Positions 5,414 through 7,883 of a stretch of DNA of 7,883 nucleotides are shown piece after piece (within the stretch, counting starts at the first letter, position 1; the number at the start of each line of letters is the position of its first letter). This DNA comes from Pseudomonadota bacterium (GTDB lineage: Bacteria > Pseudomonadota > Gammaproteobacteria > Burkholderiales > Burkholderiaceae_D), in contig JAEZHR010000131.1 of NCBI GenBank assembly GCA_023416415.1, forward strand, positions 1 to 7,883, written 5' to 3'. The position numbers and the translations under genes are program-made. The notes under the pieces are model-generated. The model saw nothing but the letters and a program-made list of their open reading frames with translations. It made no database searches and was not told the origin of the DNA.

Positions 5414-5959
5414 ATGAGCAAGGACAAGCTGCTGGGGTCACAGGTGAAAAGCCTGCTGTCCAACCTCTCCGGCCACGGCATTCAGCATCTGACGGAGGTG
5501 GAGACCGATCTCATGCAGACCAGCGTGTTGCTGGGTGAAGCCATCGAGAAACTGGGCGCCAGCTTCATGGCGATCCACGAGGCAGTCAGTGCACAGCAGG
5601 CCGAGATCGATCTGCTGCTGGCAGGCGGTGCTGCCTCCGAGGAGCTGGCGGGGCAGTTGAAGGCGCGTCAGAGCGAGATCGCGCAGCATGTCAATGCGGC
5701 CGTCACGGGGCTGCAGTTCCAGGACATGACGAACCAGCTGCTCGGGCGCATCGTCAGTCGCGTGGCAGGCCTGCGCGAAGTCCTCGACGGCATCGGTTCA
5801 GGCAGTGCAGACATATCAGCAGAGGATGCACGAGAAATCGTCAAGGCGCTCAGGGGCATCAATGATGTGCTCAAGGCGCAGAGCGTGAAGCTGGAAGATG
5901 CGCTGCGCAAGGCTGTATCCCAGACCCACATGGAAAGTGGTGACATCGAACTGTTTTAG
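5414..5959 (+). CDS. CheZ-like chemotaxis protein, putative CheY-P phosphatase
   Basis: A 181-residue, almost entirely helical protein with long amphipathic and coiled-coil-like stretches (about 15-70, 75-127 and 135-170). The segment LQFQDMTNQLLGRI (100-113) closely resembles the CheZ active region of E. coli (FQDLTGQVIKR). It keeps the catalytic DxxxQ pair as Asp104 and Gln108. The C-terminus ends in ESGDIELF, a short acidic-hydrophobic peptide set off from the helices, reminiscent of the C-terminal CheY-binding peptide of CheZ. The gene lies directly between motB and cheY. The protein is shorter than E. coli CheZ (214 residues) and otherwise divergent, so it may be a second or alternative phosphatase or a CheY-binding protein without activity. 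The ATG at 5414 is preferred over 5393 because AGAGGA at 5397-5402 precedes it, whereas 5393 has no ribosome site. Confidence 0.75.
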   Translation: MSKDKLLGSQVKSLLSNLSGHGIQHLTEVETDLMQTSVLLGEAIEKLGASFMAIHEAVSAQQAEIDLLLAGGAASEELAGQLKARQSEIAQHVNAAVTGLQFQDMTNQLLGRIVSRVAGLREVLDGIGSGSADISAEDAREIVKALRGINDVLKAQSVKLEDALRKAVSQTHMESGDIELF

Positions 5960-6011
5960 ACAAGAATGGCGGCGCGTTCGCCGAGGCTACATTGCAGGGG
6001 AGCAAGCAACG

Positions 6012-6377
6012 ATGGCAAAGACAATATTGGCAGTCGACGACTCAGGATCACTGAGGCAGATGGTGGTATTCAGCCTGCGCGCGGCTGGCTACCAGGTGAC
6101 CGAGGCCGTCGATGGCCAGGACGGGCTGGAGAAGGCCCGGCAGACCGTGTTCGACCTGGTGCTGACCGACCAGAACATGCCGCGCATGGACGGCCTCACG
6201 CTGATTCGCTCCTTGCGTAATCTGCCGACGTATCAGACCGTGCCCATTCTGATGCTGACAACAGAGTCCGGCGATGAGATGAAATCGAAGGGACGCGCGG
6301 CCGGTGCCAACGGCTGGCTGGTCAAGCCGTTTGACCCGCAGCGTCTGACTGAAGTAGTCAGAAAAGTCATCGGCTAG
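6012..6377 (+). CDS. cheY: Single-domain chemotaxis response regulator CheY
   Basis: A 121-residue receiver domain with no output domain. It has the acidic pair Asp9/Asp10 (AVDDSG), the phosphoacceptor Asp53 (LTDQNMPRMDG), Thr83 (MLTTES) and Lys105 (VKPF), so all residues for phosphorylation and switching are present. Trp102 in GANGWLVKPF takes the place of the conserved aromatic switch residue (Tyr106 in E. coli). It would receive phosphate from CheA, encoded next, and bind the motor switch or another target. The ATG is preceded by GGGGAG at 5997-6002, and the frame extends further upstream only without a ribosome site. It begins 52 bp after the CheZ-like gene. Betaproteobacteria often have a further CheY near the end of the che operon, so this copy may be one of two, possibly specialised. 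Confidence 0.93.
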   Translation: MAKTILAVDDSGSLRQMVVFSLRAAGYQVTEAVDGQDGLEKARQTVFDLVLTDQNMPRMDGLTLIRSLRNLPTYQTVPILMLTTESGDEMKSKGRAAGANGWLVKPFDPQRLTEVVRKVIG

Positions 6378-6423
6378 TCGATGAAGAATCCGCGTACGCA
6401 AGGCGGAACGATGGAGTCAGATC

Positions 6424-7883
6424 ATGACAATTGACATGAACCAGTTCTTCCAGGTGTTCTTCGAGGAAGCCGAGGAATTGCTGGCGGAAATGGAAAAGCT
6501 GCTGCTGGCCGTCGACGTGGACGCGCCGGACGCCGAGGATCTGAATGCGATCTTCCGCGCGGCGCACTCGATCAAGGGGGGCGCGGGAACCTTCGGGATG
6601 GGCGATCTCGCCGAAGTTACGCATGTGCTCGAATCCTTGCTCGACAAGATTCGCAAGGGCGAAATGCCGCTGACCGCGGCCCATGTGGATGCCTTTCTCG
6701 CGACCAAGGACGCACTGAAGATGCTGCTCGACGGGCACCGGCACAACGCCGAGGTGGACCGTGAAGTCGTTGGCGATGCACGCATGATGCTTGATGCGCT
6801 GGCGCAAGGACAGCAGGTCAATCCGGTTGCGGCAGCAGCCGCGGAGGTGGAAGCGCCGGCGTCAACGTCTGCGGTCGCAGACGGCACGCGCGTTTTTCAT
6901 ATCACGCTGCCACCGCTCCCCGAGCGCGACGCCGGCGCGCTGACGGCCGAGCTCGGACTGCTGGGCACGATTGTCTGCGAGGGCTTGCCCGACAAACGGG
7001 TAGCCATCACCTTGTCGACCACAAGCAGCAAGGACGACTTCATCGCGATCTGTTCCTTTGTTCTCGAACCGGCCGATCTGACGATCGTCGAGCACGAACC
7101 CGCCAGCATGGAAGCGGACGCGAAGGCGGCCCTGGAAGACGCGCAGGGCTACGGCTTCTTCGACAATTTCGAAACCGCGGAAATGCGGGCGGCACGTGAA
7201 GTCGCATCCTGTCCGGCAGCGCCGGCCGCGGCAGCGACGGTCTCGACTGTCGCCAGTGCAGATGCGCAGACCGGCAACGCCACGCCTTCTCTCAAGCGCG
7301 AGTCGCGTCGGGAGTCCGAACGCGGCGCTGCCGCCCATACCGAATCGACTTCGATTCGCGTGGGCATCGAGAAAGTCGACCAGCTGATCAATCTGGTTGG
7401 CGAGCTGGTGATCACGCAGGCCATGATCGAGCAGCGCACCAGCACCCTCGACCCGATGGTGCATGAGCGCCTGCTGTCTTCGGTGAGCCAGCTGAACCGC
7501 AACACGCGCGACTTGCAGGAAGCGGTCATGTCCATCCGGATGATGCCAATGGACTACGTGTTCTCGCGCTTTCCGCGCATGGTGCGCGACGTCGCCGGCA
7601 AGCTCGGCAAGCGCATCGAGTTCGTCACGCATGGCGCCGCCACCGAGCTGGACAAGGGCCTCATCGAGCGCATCGTCGACCCGCTTACGCACCTGGTGCG
7701 CAACAGCATGGATCACGGCATCGAGATGCCCGAAGTGCGCCGCGCGGCGGGCAAGCACGAGACGGGGCGCCGGGCGCTGTCGGCCAGCCATCAGCGCGGC
7801 AACATCGTCAACGAAGTCAGCGACGACGGTGGCGGGCTCAATCGCGAGAAGATTCTGGCCAAGGCCATGGCGCAAGGGATGGC
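6424..7883 (+). CDS. cheA: Chemotaxis histidine kinase CheA, 5' part
   Basis: The frame is open from the ATG at 6424 to the right edge, giving 486 codons of a protein that is usually 650-750 residues. CheA autophosphorylates under receptor control and passes phosphate to CheY and CheB. The P1 domain (1 to about 130) has the phosphorylated His48 in AAHSIKGGAGTFG. An Ala-rich linker leads to a P2 CheY-binding domain (about 155-222, RVFHITLPPLPERDAGAL to FVLEPADLTIVE). A second, Ala-rich and charged linker (about 250-308) precedes the P3 dimerisation domain (about 309-375, SIRVGIEKVDQLINLVGELV). The P4 ATPase begins near 376, with N box HLVRNSMDHGIE (423-434) and G1 box SDDGGGL (466-472). GGAG at 6413-6416 is a suitable ribosome site 7 nt upstream. 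The G2 box and the CheW-like P5 domain lie beyond the window. Confidence 0.97.
   Translation, partial: MTIDMNQFFQVFFEEAEELLAEMEKLLLAVDVDAPDAEDLNAIFRAAHSIKGGAGTFGMGDLAEVTHVLESLLDKIRKGEMPLTAAHVDAFLATKDALKMLLDGHRHNAEVDREVVGDARMMLDALAQGQQVNPVAAAAAEVEAPASTSAVADGTRVFHITLPPLPERDAGALTAELGLLGTIVCEGLPDKRVAITLSTTSSKDDFIAICSFVLEPADLTIVEHEPASMEADAKAALEDAQGYGFFDNFETAEMRAAREVASCPAAPAAAATVSTVASADAQTGNATPSLKRESRRESERGAAAHTESTSIRVGIEKVDQLINLVGELVITQAMIEQRTSTLDPMVHERLLSSVSQLNRNTRDLQEAVMSIRMMPMDYVFSRFPRMVRDVAGKLGKRIEFVTHGAATELDKGLIERIVDPLTHLVRNSMDHGIEMPEVRRAAGKHETGRRALSASHQRGNIVNEVSDDGGGLNREKILAKAMAQGM

Noticed and set aside
3483..5441. 652-codon minus-strand frame
   Set aside because: It is antisense to the whole of motA and motB. 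Its length is due to GC-rich codon bias in the real genes.

Overview
The window is a flagellar and chemotaxis region of a GC-rich betaproteobacterium, most likely in the Burkholderiales and plausibly in the Oxalobacteraceae (Herbaspirillum/Massilia-type). The evidence is the gene order flhD-flhC-(methyltransferase)-motA-motB-(CheZ-like)-cheY-cheA, the FlhC, MotA and CheA sequences, and an upstream lipoprotein of a type I recall from that family. The family-level placement is from memory, not from a search. All genes lie on the plus strand.

Layout. Positions 1-819 hold the 3' part of a predicted lipoprotein gene, open at the left edge and beginning exactly at a Cys codon followed by a Gly-rich linker. 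Positions 820-1483 are a 664-bp non-coding region upstream of flhD. It contains a perfect sigma-28 (FliA) promoter, TAAAGTTT-N11-GCCGATAA, with an A7T5 tract directly upstream where an UP element would sit. It also holds a perfect 11-bp-stem inverted repeat and a weaker CRP-like site. flhD (1484-1801) and flhC (1840-2397) encode the flagellar master activator. They are followed 36 bp later by a gene for a membrane-anchored class I SAM methyltransferase (2434-3192), which is not part of the classical flagellar core. A 287-bp gap (3193-3479) with competing hairpins and a sigma-28-like promoter leads into motA (3480-4340, TTG start) and motB (4395-5372), the stator genes. Next are a short helical protein with a CheZ-type DxxxQ phosphatase motif (5414-5959), a single-domain CheY (6012-6377) and the first 486 codons of cheA (6424 to the right edge).

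How the genes work together. FlhD4C2 switches on flagellar genes and MotAB supplies the proton-driven stator. CheA phosphorylates CheY to control rotation direction, and the CheZ-like protein is a reasonable candidate to remove that phosphate. The sigma-28 promoter ahead of flhD suggests that late-class sigma factor activity feeds back on the master operon, or makes a separate leader-derived RNA.

The items most worth following up are the CheZ-like protein, the methyltransferase in the flagellar cluster, and the FliA promoter with its ~350-nt leader. I saw no mobile element, tRNA, rRNA or CRISPR array.
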